The position numbers and the translations under genes are program-made. The notes under the pieces are model-generated. The model searched no databases, was not told where the DNA came from, and saw only the letters and a program-made list of their open reading frames with translations. From positions 12,351 through 76,350 of the forward strand of contig ASNI01000005.1 of NCBI GenBank assembly GCA_000404785.1: 64,000 bases of DNA, read 5' to 3'. This document shows, one piece after another, positions 37,613 to 46,331 of this stretch (within the stretch, counting starts at the first letter, position 1; every line of letters starts with the position of its first letter). Source of the stretch: Cloacimonetes bacterium SCGC AAA252-N17. GTDB lineage: Bacteria > Cloacimonadota > Cloacimonadia > JGIOTU-2.

Positions 37613-37636
37613 TTTTTCACATATTTTGAGCGTCAA
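37607..37636 (-). promoter_or_regulatory. Putative promoter of the infC operon
   Basis: On minus, TTGACG (37636-37631), an 18-bp spacer and TAAGTA (37612-37607) lie at the upstream end of the leader. Spacing is acceptable and both hexamers are imperfect. Confidence 0.45.
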
Positions 37637-37717
37637 GTTTTTATACTTTGGATGATTATCATGCTCTATCACATTTCTTTTTCTTGACGATTAAAGTCAC
37701 GCTATTGTCTTGCTTCT

Positions 37718-38854
37718 ATGAAAAATATTTTCATGCTGGTCGGTGAGCGTTCCGCAGATGTCCATGCGGCAGAAGTAATTAAGCAGTTCAAACAGAAAAA
37801 CCCTTCCCTTAATATTTGGGGAATTGGCGGTCCGTTGATGCAGAAGCAGGGATTCGAATCCATATTCCCTTTTTCAAAATTTTCAATAATTGGTTTCGCA
37901 GAAGTAATCGGTCATCTTGGGTTCATTCTAAAAGTATTGCGAAAACTCAAATCTGAATTCATTGCCCGAAAACCCGATCTTGCTATACTCGTTGACTATC
38001 CCGGCATGAATATTCGAGTTGCAAAGATCGCCTACGAATTTGACATACCTGTTCTGTATTATATCAGCCCGCAGGTGTGGGCATGGAAGAAAAAGCGTAT
38101 TCATAAAATTGCCAAATACTCTGATAAGATCGCAGTGATTTTTCCGTTTGAAAATGAGCTTTATGAAGAGATCGGCGCTGATGTTGAATACGTAGGACAT
38201 CCAATAAGTGAGGAAATCACAATATCTGAAACACAAGAAGAATTTGCCGAAAAATACTCCCTCGATCTTAAAAAGGATTGGGTAGGATTTATCCCGGGAA
38301 GCAGAAATGTGGAAATCAAAAGAATTCTCCCTGAAATTGTTGAAACGATCAAAAACTTAAAAAACATCTATAAAGATTCTTATCAATTTCTCCTATCTCA
38401 AGCTGATTCCGTATCAGATGAGCTATTTCAAAAAATCCTCTCTCCTGTGAAGAAAGATGTCACGATAATTCATGACACACACACGCTCATGAAATACTGC
38501 AAGGTCGTTGTGTGCAAATCCGGCACTTCCACGCTGGAAACCGGCTATCTTGGCACACCCATGGTAGTTGTCTATAAAACCTCATCGCTTTCATATTTTA
38601 TAGCACGAGCTTTCATAAAGATCAATATGATCGCTCTTGCAAATATTGTGATCGGGGAAAAAGTGGTGCCGGAACTCATTCAACATGCTGCATCTGCCGA
38701 GAATATCACAAAAGAGGTCAGCTTATTTCTTGAAGATGACAATTACTATCAAAAAACAAGAAATAAACTGTGTATCATAAAAGAAAAATTGGGAAAATTC
38801 AACACCTCTGAAAAAGTTGCATTAGTTGCGATTTCAATGATCAATGAAACATAA
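37718..38854 (+). CDS. lpxB: Lipid-A-disaccharide synthase
   Basis: The 378-residue product is a GT-B glycosyltransferase joining UDP-diacylglucosamine and lipid X at the inner membrane. Motifs: GERSADVHAAEVI (usual GExSGD; Gly is Ala13 here), GIGGPLMQKQGFE, ILVDYPGMNIRVAK, YYISPQVWAWKKKRIHKI, YVGHPISEE, IPGSRNVEIKRILP, and VVCKSGTSTLETGYLGTPMV for sugar-nucleotide binding. Presence of lpxB shows the cell makes lipid A and so has an LPS-type outer membrane. It is divergent from the infC operon and overlaps the next gene by 11 bp. Confidence 0.95.
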   Translation: MKNIFMLVGERSADVHAAEVIKQFKQKNPSLNIWGIGGPLMQKQGFESIFPFSKFSIIGFAEVIGHLGFILKVLRKLKSEFIARKPDLAILVDYPGMNIRVAKIAYEFDIPVLYYISPQVWAWKKKRIHKIAKYSDKIAVIFPFENELYEEIGADVEYVGHPISEEITISETQEEFAEKYSLDLKKDWVGFIPGSRNVEIKRILPEIVETIKNLKNIYKDSYQFLLSQADSVSDELFQKILSPVKKDVTIIHDTHTLMKYCKVVVCKSGTSTLETGYLGTPMVVVYKTSSLSYFIARAFIKINMIALANIVIGEKVVPELIQHAASAENITKEVSLFLEDDNYYQKTRNKLCIIKEKLGKFNTSEKVALVAISMINET

Positions 38855-39458
38855 AACACTTCTTAATCTGGTTGAAAAACTAGGACCGTCATTAATAAAA
38901 CTTCTCATGGGCACTCTGCGCATCAAGGAGTACGATAAACACAATCTCATATCTGCAAAAGAAACTCACGGAACAGTCATATATACTTTCTGGCATAGCA
39001 GGATGCTTATCCCTACTTATACACATATAAACCAGCTTGTTCATGTACTTATTTCCCAGCATCGGGACGGCGAATATATTGCCCGCGTGATCAGGGGACT
39101 TGGTTTTGGAACTATTCGCGGCTCTTCACGGCGTGGCGGAATGAAAGCATTAAAAGAGGCATTCGTCATCTCAAAAAAATTTGATATAGCCCTTACGCCA
39201 GACGGTCCGACAGGTCCCAAGGAGATCGTTAAAGACGGGGCATTATATTTAGCATATCGGACAGGGAAGCCCATCATACCAATGGTTTTTCTAATTAAAT
39301 CAAGGTGGGAACTTCATAGCTGGGATAATTTTATGATCCCCAAACCCTTCTCCCCTGTGAAGATGATTTATGGGAAACCGATTTTTGTAAAAACAAAGTC
39401 TGAAATACCTGAAAAAAGAGATGAACTTCAGAAAATGTTAATAAATTATTCTTCCTAG
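38844..39458 (+). CDS. DUF374 lysophospholipid acyltransferase-like protein
   Basis: The 204-residue product has IYTFWHSRMLIP (HxxxxD-type acyltransferase site variant), LISQHRDGEYIARVIRGLGF, RGSSRRGGMKALKEA, and TPDGPTGPKEIVKDGALYLA. These identify the DUF374 family, related to LpxL-type acyltransferases and found next to lipid A genes. It probably acts at the inner membrane on lipid A or Kdo-lipid A acylation. Overlap with lpxB supports coupled expression. The exact acyl acceptor is unknown. Confidence 0.85.
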   Translation: MKHKTLLNLVEKLGPSLIKLLMGTLRIKEYDKHNLISAKETHGTVIYTFWHSRMLIPTYTHINQLVHVLISQHRDGEYIARVIRGLGFGTIRGSSRRGGMKALKEAFVISKKFDIALTPDGPTGPKEIVKDGALYLAYRTGKPIIPMVFLIKSRWELHSWDNFMIPKPFSPVKMIYGKPIFVKTKSEIPEKRDELQKMLINYSS

Positions 39459-39799
39459 AAGAAACTTAGAAATAACTGCACGAGTTTTATTATTATAAAA
39501 AATATTAAAATGCCAATTCCCGAAAATAGAAAAACTGTAATCATTTCTGTAGTAAAGAAGGGGTTGCTGTTAGTATGTTTATGTTTGTTTTTGTGTTTTT
39601 GAACTTTTTTATTCTTAGAACGTTTTTTCGCAGACATGATACGGAATTCGCTTTTTTTCAACCATTCAACATATCCATTACTATCTCTAAATGGATACAA
39701 TCCCTTTCTTCTCTTATGATAAAAATCCTTCATGTCCATACCGGAGCGTTCGGCATCATCTTTAAATATTCTGTATAGAATTTCATTATTGGTACTCAT
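39455..39799 (-). CDS. Small basic membrane protein, unknown
   Basis: The 114-residue product has a charged N-terminal half (YHKRRKGLYPFRDSNGYVEW, then Lys/His-rich KKVQKHKNKHKHTNS) and a single C-terminal membrane helix (MITVFLFSGIGILIFFIIIK). It overlaps the DUF374 stop by four bases tail to tail. No family is recognised. The ordered N-terminal region and isolated position suggest a real but lineage-restricted gene. Confidence 0.55.
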   Translation of the reverse strand: MSTNNEILYRIFKDDAERSGMDMKDFYHKRRKGLYPFRDSNGYVEWLKKSEFRIMSAKKRSKNKKVQKHKNKHKHTNSNPFFTTEMITVFLFSGIGILIFFIIIKLVQLFLSFF

Positions 39800-39937
39800 A
39801 GTGGTTTTTAAGTTGAAATCTCACATTTGTGTCAATAAAATCAAGCTCTCACAAAACTCATTAATTAAAAAACTTGCATTAATTTTACTGCCCCAAAAAT
39901 TTTACCCACTAATATATTCTTTAAGGAGTTTATCAGA

Positions 39938-41731
39938 ATGTTAGATAAAATGCGTGCTATTTATCGTCCTGTTATCTGGGTAGTTGCAATCGTATTCATC
40001 GGCGGTATGGCAACAATGGGTATCAGCAGCGTTTTTCAGGAAAAACCTTATGTGGGGCAAATTGCAGGTGAGAAAATTAAATATGATGAATATTATAAAT
40101 TATTACAAAACACCTATACAAATTACATGCAGGATCCTGCCAATCAAGGTAAAGAGATCGATGATGCAATGTATCGCCGATTGAATGACCAAACATGGGA
40201 TCAGTTAGTTCAGAGGATCATTCTCGATAAGCAAATCAACAGATTTGATATCCAGGTTTCTCCCAAAGAAGTTGCTACGAAGATGATCAACGAACCTCCT
40301 GAAATGATCACTACCTATGAAGCTTTTCAGACTGATGGACAATTTGACAAGAACAAGTATTTGCAGGCATTGCAGAATCCTCAAATCGACTGGAACTGGC
40401 TTTCCGGCTACTACGAACAGCTCCTGCGGTATGAAAAGCTCAGAAGTTTTGTTAATGCAGATGTCATCATCACTGATCAGATAGTCATTGAAGATTTTAT
40501 CAAAAAAGAAACCAAAGTGAAAGCTGATATCATCGTATTTGCTGCAGATCAGATCGATTCTGTTTATGTTTCCGATGAAGAGATTGCAGAATATTACGAT
40601 AAAAATCGTGGAAACTACAAAGAAAACCCTCAACGAAAATATCGTTATGTTACGATTCCTTTAGTACCGAGTCCTGAAGATAGAAAAGCAGCAGAAGATA
40701 AAATAAATAAGATATATGAATTTGCTATTTCGGGTGAGGATTTTGCAGAACTCGCACGAGAATATTCAGAAGGTCCATCAGGTCCCGAGGGTGGAGATCT
40801 TGGTTATTTCACCAAAGGAAAAATGGTAAAAGAATTCGAAGATGCTGCCTTTGCACTGAAAATTAATGGGGTTAGTGAACCAGTAAAAACACAATTTGGC
40901 TGGCATATAATCAAAGCTACAGATTTTCGAACCAATGAGAATGGTGAAGAAGAGATGAGAGCGAGCCATATTCTCGTAAAGGTTGAACCCGGAGCTGATG
41001 CACGAAGAGATATTGAAACTGTTGCTCAAGGTTTTTATGAAAATGTACAGGCAGACAGCTTTATTGTCATTGCCGAAGACCACGGACTGGAAGTAAAGGA
41101 ATCAGAACCTTTTGCAGAGGATGCACGCTATATTTCTGGACTTGGCAGAGCACAGATGCTCATAGATTTTGCTTTCAAAAATAAAGTGGGAGATGTGGCA
41201 CCGCCCTATCGAAGCGACAAGGGTGAATATTTCGTTGCCCAGATATCTTATAAAATCGGAGAACACTATAAAGCCCTTAAAAATGTGAAACAGGAAATTT
41301 ATGATAAGATCACAATGCAAAAAAAGATGAAGATAAAAAAAGTAGAAGCCAAAGAGATCGCTCCAATTCTCACTCCGGAAAATTTTGCGGAAATAACAAA
41401 AGACAATGATCTTAAAGTCGTTAATACTGATTTTATCTCGGAAACCAGTTTTATTCCCGATGTGGGTCGTGAAGTCAAACTCGTGCAGGAAATGATCGAA
41501 CTGAAAACACCCGGATCAATCACGGATGTTATAAGAGGAAACAAAGCTTACTTTATTGCAAAGATCGTTGAATTCCAAAGTCCTGATATGGCAAAGTTTG
41601 AAGAAAAGAAGGAAGCTCAGAGAATTCAGGTGGAGAATCAGCTCTTTAATCAAAATTATAATCAATGGTATGCCAAAACAAAGGAAGAGGCGAAAGTCAA
41701 AGATTGGCGTAGTAAATTCTTCCGTCTCTAA
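39938..41731 (+). CDS. PpiD/SurA-type periplasmic peptidyl-prolyl isomerase
   Basis: The 597-residue product has a cytoplasmic start, one membrane helix (VIWVVAIVFIGGMATMGI, about residues 12-30), and a SurA_N-like chaperone region to about residue 230. A parvulin domain follows (FAELAREYSEGPSGPEGGDLGYFTKGKM, FGWHIIKATDF), then a second divergent one beginning MRASHILVKVEPGADA. PpiD-like proteins fold outer-membrane and exported proteins at the periplasmic face of the inner membrane. AAGGAG precedes the ATG. A 138-bp gap upstream suggests its own promoter. Confidence 0.9.
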   Translation: MLDKMRAIYRPVIWVVAIVFIGGMATMGISSVFQEKPYVGQIAGEKIKYDEYYKLLQNTYTNYMQDPANQGKEIDDAMYRRLNDQTWDQLVQRIILDKQINRFDIQVSPKEVATKMINEPPEMITTYEAFQTDGQFDKNKYLQALQNPQIDWNWLSGYYEQLLRYEKLRSFVNADVIITDQIVIEDFIKKETKVKADIIVFAADQIDSVYVSDEEIAEYYDKNRGNYKENPQRKYRYVTIPLVPSPEDRKAAEDKINKIYEFAISGEDFAELAREYSEGPSGPEGGDLGYFTKGKMVKEFEDAAFALKINGVSEPVKTQFGWHIIKATDFRTNENGEEEMRASHILVKVEPGADARRDIETVAQGFYENVQADSFIVIAEDHGLEVKESEPFAEDARYISGLGRAQMLIDFAFKNKVGDVAPPYRSDKGEYFVAQISYKIGEHYKALKNVKQEIYDKITMQKKMKIKKVEAKEIAPILTPENFAEITKDNDLKVVNTDFISETSFIPDVGREVKLVQEMIELKTPGSITDVIRGNKAYFIAKIVEFQSPDMAKFEEKKEAQRIQVENQLFNQNYNQWYAKTKEEAKVKDWRSKFFRL

Positions 41732-41857
41732 TCTGAATAAACTATATCATTCAAGTTTCGCAGTAGATATTATAAAAAGTATTAGCCCAATTTTATTTAT
41801 TTGGAAGTAAGCAAAGTCTTGTCAATAAAATCATATTATATTGAGTTAAAGTTATGC

Positions 41858-41896
41858 TTTACCAAGCCAGTCTTCATTGCATTACGCCTTGGTAAA
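41858..41896. repeat. Inverted repeat TTTACCAAG/CTTGGTAAA
   Basis: TTTACCAAG (41858-41866) and CTTGGTAAA (41888-41896) form a 9-bp stem with a 21-nt loop. It shares its core with the tighter hairpin at 41957-41978 and looks like a second, related copy of a REP-like element. Confidence 0.6.
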
Positions 41897-42065
41897 CTTG
41901 TGACAGTGAAATAAATAAAAAGATTTCACAGGTTAAAAATAAATAGATTACTTGCTTTACCAAGCTGGGGCTTGGTAACCAGAATCTAAACGCATAATCA
42001 ATAAGCCGTTCCTGTAAATCGAACTTCTTTTGATTATTTTCTTTATTCTTTTCTTTCCCACTCAT
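41874..42065 (-). pseudogene. Truncated four-helix-bundle (23S IVS-type) protein gene
   Basis: The 63-codon frame starts MSGKEKNKENNQKKFDLQER, then LIDYAFRFW, matching the opening of four-helix-bundle proteins (KFDLEERLIDFAVRI-like). After FW it runs through the TTACCAAGC hairpin and loses resemblance. Full-length members are about 115-130 residues. No remaining family sequence is seen downstream, so the 3' half seems replaced or deleted. Confidence 0.55.
41957..41978. repeat. REP-like hairpin TTACCAAGC-tggg-GCTTGGTAA
   Basis: A perfect 9-bp stem with a 4-nt loop sits inside the remnant four-helix-bundle frame and ends its similarity to that family. It resembles short intergenic palindromes of the CCAAGC...GCTTGG type that I recall from several bacterial groups; copy number here cannot be measured beyond the related repeat 100 bp away. 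Confidence 0.65.
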
Positions 42066-42282
42066 TTATTTTTTCCCTTCATACTTGGATATTCCGTGCC
42101 TGCCCCGTGTAATCTTCTTTTTTTATTACACTGGGGTTGGATATTGGATATTATTTCTAACTTACCCACTTAATTCTTCAAAGAGCCGTTTTTTAAGTAA
42201 TTCCCATTCCTGCGAGACTTCAATTGTATAACAATAGGGCGAAAATAAAATTCACCTTTTTGTTATTGTAAAAAAAAATATC
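42066..42282. other. Gene-free tract with direct repeats and a hairpin
   Basis: This stretch has TTGGATATT at 42085-42093, 42137-42145 and 42144-42152, and an imperfect hairpin CCCC-GTGTAAT (42103-42113) / ATTACAC-T-GGGG (42125-42136). AATATCCAA-type repeats upstream of four-helix-bundle genes are something I recall from other genomes. A 29-codon open stretch on minus (42251-42162), EVSQEWELLKKRLFEELSG near its end, has no start and may be a decayed gene end. Confidence 0.45.
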
Positions 42283-42645
42283 TTATTGTAATTTATGGTC
42301 TGGGAAATCTGCTTCGTTGGGACATATCACAATGATTTCACCGGTTTCATAATCACCGCTTGCAATATATTTATCACCATTTCCATTCTCGGGACACTCA
42401 TAAGCATGTCGCAGATAACCGGTGCGTACCAGTTCTACAAGATCCCCAGAAAAGGACTGCTTTCTTTCAAACATATAGTTATCAATAGCATCTCTTACCT
42501 TTTTCATATTTTCAATACACAGGTCTGTTTTTTCCTGCGCCTTCACATTATAGAACTGGGGAACAAGAAGGATGAATGCCAGCGCAATTATCGCTATAAT
42601 GCTTATTACTGTATAAATTGAGAATCCTTTACTATTTCTGAGCAT
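42283..42645 (-). CDS. Type IV pilin-like/pseudopilin protein lacking Glu+5
   Basis: The 120-residue product has a short basic leader and prepilin-type site after Gly7 (LRNSKG-FSIYTVISIIAIIALAFILL), then a hydrophobic helix and a small globular domain (CIENMKKVRDAIDNYM, ENGNGDKYIAS, then EIIVICPNE). These are features of GspG-like pseudopilins processed by prepilin peptidase. Position +5 of the mature protein is Thr12 rather than the usual Glu, which is rare in major pilins but occurs in tip-type minor pseudopilins. No other pilus or T2SS gene is nearby. Confidence 0.7.
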   Translation of the reverse strand: MLRNSKGFSIYTVISIIAIIALAFILLVPQFYNVKAQEKTDLCIENMKKVRDAIDNYMFERKQSFSGDLVELVRTGYLRHAYECPENGNGDKYIASGDYETGEIIVICPNEADFPDHKLQ

Positions 42646-42702
42646 TATTATCTCCTAAAATTTTTGTATAAATGAATTTCATGGCTTTGTTCAGTCAAGT
42701 TT

Positions 42703-43281
42703 TTAATCCAAATCTTTGGGTTCAAATCTTTTGCAAAAAGAAATAGGGATGAGAGCTTTGATCTTCACATCTTCTCCATGAATTATTTCAATTACCTTTC
42801 CCTGCATCTGTTCAATTTTGTACAGCATCTCACCAAGTTCTCTGTAATTCGTTTCAATGAGCATTAGTTTTTTATTCGTTCTTGTCACGATTCGTGACTC
42901 TTTTATTGCCTTCTGGGCTGCTTCAGTATAAGATTTTATCAAACCACCAATACCGAGTTTGATTCCACCAAAATATCTAACGACAACAAGCAGGACATTC
43001 AATAACTCATCCCCTTCAAGCACCTTTAAGATTGGAGGTCCTGAAGAATGTGACGGCTCTCCTGCATCTGTAGCATATTCTCTTATAGAATCCCCGTCAA
43101 TTAATCTGTAGGCATATACAATATGTGTGGGTTTCCTGAACTCATCTTCAACTTCCTTGAGAATAGTATTTACCTTAGCTAATGAGGTGACATGATAGAT
43201 TCTACCATGGAACTTAGAATTTTTTATGTTCAACTTGATCCATTGAGAATCTTTTATTGTCTTATACTGTTCTAACATCAT
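42703..43281 (-). CDS. yigZ: YigZ/IMPACT family protein (UPF0029)
   Basis: The 192-residue product has the IMPACT N-domain: SKFHGRIYHVTSLAKVN, THIVYAYRL, DAGEPSHSSGPPILKVLEG, and VVVRYFGGIKLGIGGLIKSY, followed by a smaller ferredoxin-like C-terminal domain. The family is linked to translation control in eukaryotes; in bacteria its role is not settled. The frame has two tandem start codons; either is possible. Confidence 0.9.
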   Translation of the reverse strand: MMLEQYKTIKDSQWIKLNIKNSKFHGRIYHVTSLAKVNTILKEVEDEFRKPTHIVYAYRLIDGDSIREYATDAGEPSHSSGPPILKVLEGDELLNVLLVVVRYFGGIKLGIGGLIKSYTEAAQKAIKESRIVTRTNKKLMLIETNYRELGEMLYKIEQMQGKVIEIIHGEDVKIKALIPISFCKRFEPKDLD

Positions 43282-43355
43282 AGTGTTGATAAATTATGCT
43301 GAGTTTTTTGTCAATATTTGTTGACATTATTTTACCGTCGAGGTGGGTTATAACC

Positions 43356-43823
43356 GTGAAAGAAACGATCCTTGTCAGTGCATGTCTTCTTGGATTGCGT
43401 TGTTGTTATAACGGATGTAATAACACCGATCAACCGGTTTTAGATCTGAGAGATAAATATATACTTATTCCGGTATGTCCGGAACAACTGGGTGGATTAC
43501 AAACACCTCGTCCCCCTTCCTTCTTTATTAAAGGCGACGGCTCTCAGACACTTGAAGGAATCGATAACCTAATAAATGATCAGAACGAGAATGTTTCTTC
43601 ACACTTTCGAAAAGGCGCTGAAGAAGCCCTGAAAATTTGTCGGCTTTTCAATATAAAAACAGCGATCCTGAAGGAAAGAAGCCCTTCCTGCGGTACTCAT
43701 CAAATTTATTTAAAAGAAAAATTGACAAAAGGTATGGGAGTGACTGCTACAATACTTAAATCCAATGACATACGTATTATGTCGGAAAACGATATAAGGA
43801 GACCAGATGAAAGGAAAAACTAA
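43356..43823 (+). CDS. DUF523 family protein
   Basis: The 155-residue product begins KETILVSACLLGLRCCYNGC, then VCPEQLGGLQTPRPP and KERSPSCGTHQIY. The conserved Cys-rich pattern (SACLLG, CCYNG, CPE, SPSCG) defines DUF523 and suggests metal or Fe-S binding. GTG 43356 follows GAGGTGGG at 43340-43347; the longer ATG at 43296 would place a TTGACA (43321-43326), a possible -35, inside the gene. Function is unknown. It overlaps the cold-shock gene by 17 bp. Confidence 0.88.
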   Translation: MKETILVSACLLGLRCCYNGCNNTDQPVLDLRDKYILIPVCPEQLGGLQTPRPPSFFIKGDGSQTLEGIDNLINDQNENVSSHFRKGAEEALKICRLFNIKTAILKERSPSCGTHQIYLKEKLTKGMGVTATILKSNDIRIMSENDIRRPDERKN

Positions 43824-44013
43824 ATGGTTTAGTAAAAACAAGGGATACGGATTCATTACCGGTGACGACGGCAAAGAATATTTTGTTCATTGGCGTTCTA
43901 TCGAAAGTGGTGGCTACAGAACCCTCGTAGAAGATGAAGAAGTCGAATTTGACGCTACCGAAACTGATAAGGGAGGCCAGGCAACAAACGTCAGAAGAAC
44001 GCATGAATTGTAA
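43807..44013 (+). CDS. Cold-shock domain protein
   Basis: The 68-residue product is a single CSD: KGKTKWFSKNKGYGFITGDD with RNP1 (KGYGFITG) and YFVHWRSIESGG with RNP2 (YFVHW). It binds single-stranded nucleic acid and acts as an RNA chaperone. The canonical VHF is VHW. It overlaps the end of the DUF523 gene by 17 bp in another frame. Confidence 0.95.
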   Translation: MKGKTKWFSKNKGYGFITGDDGKEYFVHWRSIESGGYRTLVEDEEVEFDATETDKGGQATNVRRTHEL

Positions 44014-44027
44014 TTGCAATAACACAT

Positions 44028-45191
44028 ATGCATAATAAGGAACATTTTTTAGATAATCTTTATAAAGAAACGAATCTTCATGAAGAGGAGTATTTCTCTA
44101 AGTATGCGACCAAGAACATTGAAGCATACAGAAAAATTGCAGAGCACGAGAAGTGTCTTCGCGGACCCTTTACGATAGATCGTGATAGAATAATTTACAC
44201 AGGAGCATATAGAAGGTATCAAGGGAAAACCCAGGTTGTGTACTTCTCCAATCTCTTTGATGAAGAGATGTCAAACCGCAGTTTGCATACAACTTACGTA
44301 GCGCAAGTATCCCGCAGCATTGGCAAACTACTTCGGCTCAATCTCGATCTGATAGAAGCGATCGCTCTCGGACACGATCTCGGGCATCCGCCTTTTGGTC
44401 ACGACGGCGAAGAGTTGCTTAGTGAGTGCTGTGTAAAGCATGGCATCGGACGGTTTCATCATAATATTGAAAGTTTATTCATTATTGATCATATCACGAA
44501 CCATGGAAAGGGGTTGAATCTCACCTTTCAAGTTCGCGATGGCATCGTATCTCATGATGGAGAAGTTCATGATGAACAACTTCATCCAAAAAGAGATAAG
44601 ACAGAAAAAGATCTGGAAGAATTCATCGAGACGATGAAAACTGATGATACAACCAGTCCTCCCGCCACTTTAGAAGCGTGCATTGTGCGCATCTCAGATA
44701 CGATCGCTTACATCGGTCAGGACATCGAGGATGCGATACGAATGGGATTTCTTAACAGGGAAGAACTTCCAAAAGATGCGATCCACAAACTGGGCTCTAC
44801 CAATGATGAAATCCTGAGCACCCTCATTACAAATGTTATTTATAACAGCTTTGATAAAGACTATGTTGCTTTTGACAAAGAAACTTCTGATGCATTGTAT
44901 GAACTGAAATGTTTTAATTACAAGAAAATTTATAATCATCCTTGTATAAAAAAAGAAAAAATCACGATTCAGCGTGGCATGAAAATTCTTTTTGATAAAT
45001 ACATGACCGATCTTGAGAAAAAACATACCGACTCAAAAATCTTCAATCATTTTCTCAATCATAAAAGTAATCAATATATCAAAGATACAAATGATGCAGA
45101 GAAAGTACGAGATTTCATCGCCACAATGACCGATCGCTACTTTAACCAGGAGCTCGAAGATTACATTCTTCCCGGAAGAGCTTCAGAATAA
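44028..45191 (+). CDS. dgt: dGTPase-like HD-domain dNTP triphosphohydrolase
   Basis: The 387-residue product has the Dgt/SAMHD1-type HD core: GAYRRYQGKTQVVYFS, HTTYVAQVSRSIGKLL, GHDLGHPPFGHDGEELL (metal-binding HD), and VRISDTIAYIGQDIEDAI. These enzymes remove triphosphate from dNTPs and influence nucleotide pools and phage resistance. Substrate preference cannot be read. It starts 14 bp after the cold-shock gene and ends 24 bp before prfB. Confidence 0.9.
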   Translation: MHNKEHFLDNLYKETNLHEEEYFSKYATKNIEAYRKIAEHEKCLRGPFTIDRDRIIYTGAYRRYQGKTQVVYFSNLFDEEMSNRSLHTTYVAQVSRSIGKLLRLNLDLIEAIALGHDLGHPPFGHDGEELLSECCVKHGIGRFHHNIESLFIIDHITNHGKGLNLTFQVRDGIVSHDGEVHDEQLHPKRDKTEKDLEEFIETMKTDDTTSPPATLEACIVRISDTIAYIGQDIEDAIRMGFLNREELPKDAIHKLGSTNDEILSTLITNVIYNSFDKDYVAFDKETSDALYELKCFNYKKIYNHPCIKKEKITIQRGMKILFDKYMTDLEKKHTDSKIFNHFLNHKSNQYIKDTNDAEKVRDFIATMTDRYFNQELEDYILPGRASE

Positions 45192-45215
45192 ATAAATTAC
45201 AAATTTAGGACTTAT

Positions 45216-46323
45216 ATGGATATAAATGTATTCGCAAAAGATGTAGAAGATCTGAAAGAAAAAATACTCGAATTGCGGAGGTATCTTTGACGTAGAGACC
45301 AAAAGCGCAAAGATATCTCAGTTCGAAAAGGAGATGAGCAACACTGGTTTCTGGGATGATCAGGAGCGTGCCCGAAAAATATCCGAAGACCTGAGCAGTC
45401 TCAAAGAAGATATTAATACTGCAGAAAATATCACACAATCTCAGGAAGAACTTGAAGCTTTTCTCGCCATTCTGCAGGAAGAAAAAGATAATGAACTGGA
45501 AGCGGAAGCCGAAAAAAAATTAGCACAAACCAAAAAGTATCTTGATAAATTAGAAACACAACTGACCCTAAGTGACCCATACGACAAAAAGAATGCAATT
45601 CTTGAGATTCATCCCGGAGCCGGTGGAACAGAATCCCATGACTGGGCAGAGATGCTTCTTCGTATGTATGTTCGCTGGGCAGAAAACCAGGATTTTCAAG
45701 TTGAGCTTATGGACAAGCAGCCCGGTGACGTGGCAGGAATCAGTTCTGCAACGCTGGAAATAAAAGGCAAATATGCCTATGGTTATCTTAAATCGGAGAT
45801 CGGTATTCATCGGCTCGTCCGCATCTCTCCCTTCGATGCAAATAAACGCAGGCACACTTCTTTTGCCTCTGTGTTTGTGTATCCGGAAGCTGACGATACG
45901 ATAGAAGTTGAGATAAATGAAAATGATCTAAGAATTGACACATTTCGCGCAAGCGGAGCAGGTGGACAACATGTAAATAAAGTTAGCAGCGCAGTTCGCA
46001 TTACACATATTCCCACAGGTATTGTAGCACAATGTCAATCCGAGCGCTCCCAGCTGCATAATAAGGACAATGCGATGAAAGTCTTAAAATCCCGCCTTTA
46101 TCAAATGTATAAAGAAGAACAGGATAAAAAACGGCAAAAAATCGAAAACGAGAAAAAAAGTATCGAATGGGGCAATCAAATCCGTTCCTACGTTTTTCAG
46201 CCCTACTCAATGGTCAAAGACCACCGCACTGATGAGCAAACAGGAAATGTTCAAGCGGTCATGGACGGAAATATTGACCAATTCATCGATGCCTTTCTAA
46301 AAAATAGATCATTGAAGAAATAG
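45216..46323 (+). CDS. prfB: Peptide chain release factor 2 with programmed +1 frameshift
   Basis: Frame 1 from ATG 45216 reads MDINVFAKDVEDLKEKILEL, then RRYL to TGA (45288-45290). GGAGG (45277-45281) sits before TATCTTTGAC, the classic RF2 slippage signal. A +1 shift at CTT continues as GAC (45289-45291), then VETKSAKISQFEKEMSNT, giving about 368 residues, the normal RF2 length. RF2 motifs follow: VRISPFDANKRR with the SPF tripeptide that reads UGA/UAA, and SGAGGQHVNKVSSA with the catalytic GGQ. Low RF2 promotes the shift, making this autoregulated. It precedes lysS by 8 bp. Confidence 0.96.
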
Positions 46324-46331
46324 AGGTTCTC

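Noticed and set aside
37845..37860. GGATTCGAATCC, similar to a tRNA T-loop
   Set aside because: It lies inside lpxB, in frame, with no acceptor or anticodon stems around it; no tRNA gene was found in the window.
42162..42251. 29-codon minus-strand stretch ending EVSQEWELLKKRLFEELSG
   Set aside because: It looks protein-like but has no start codon, is preceded by a stop and is too short to assign; mentioned only as a possible gene relic.
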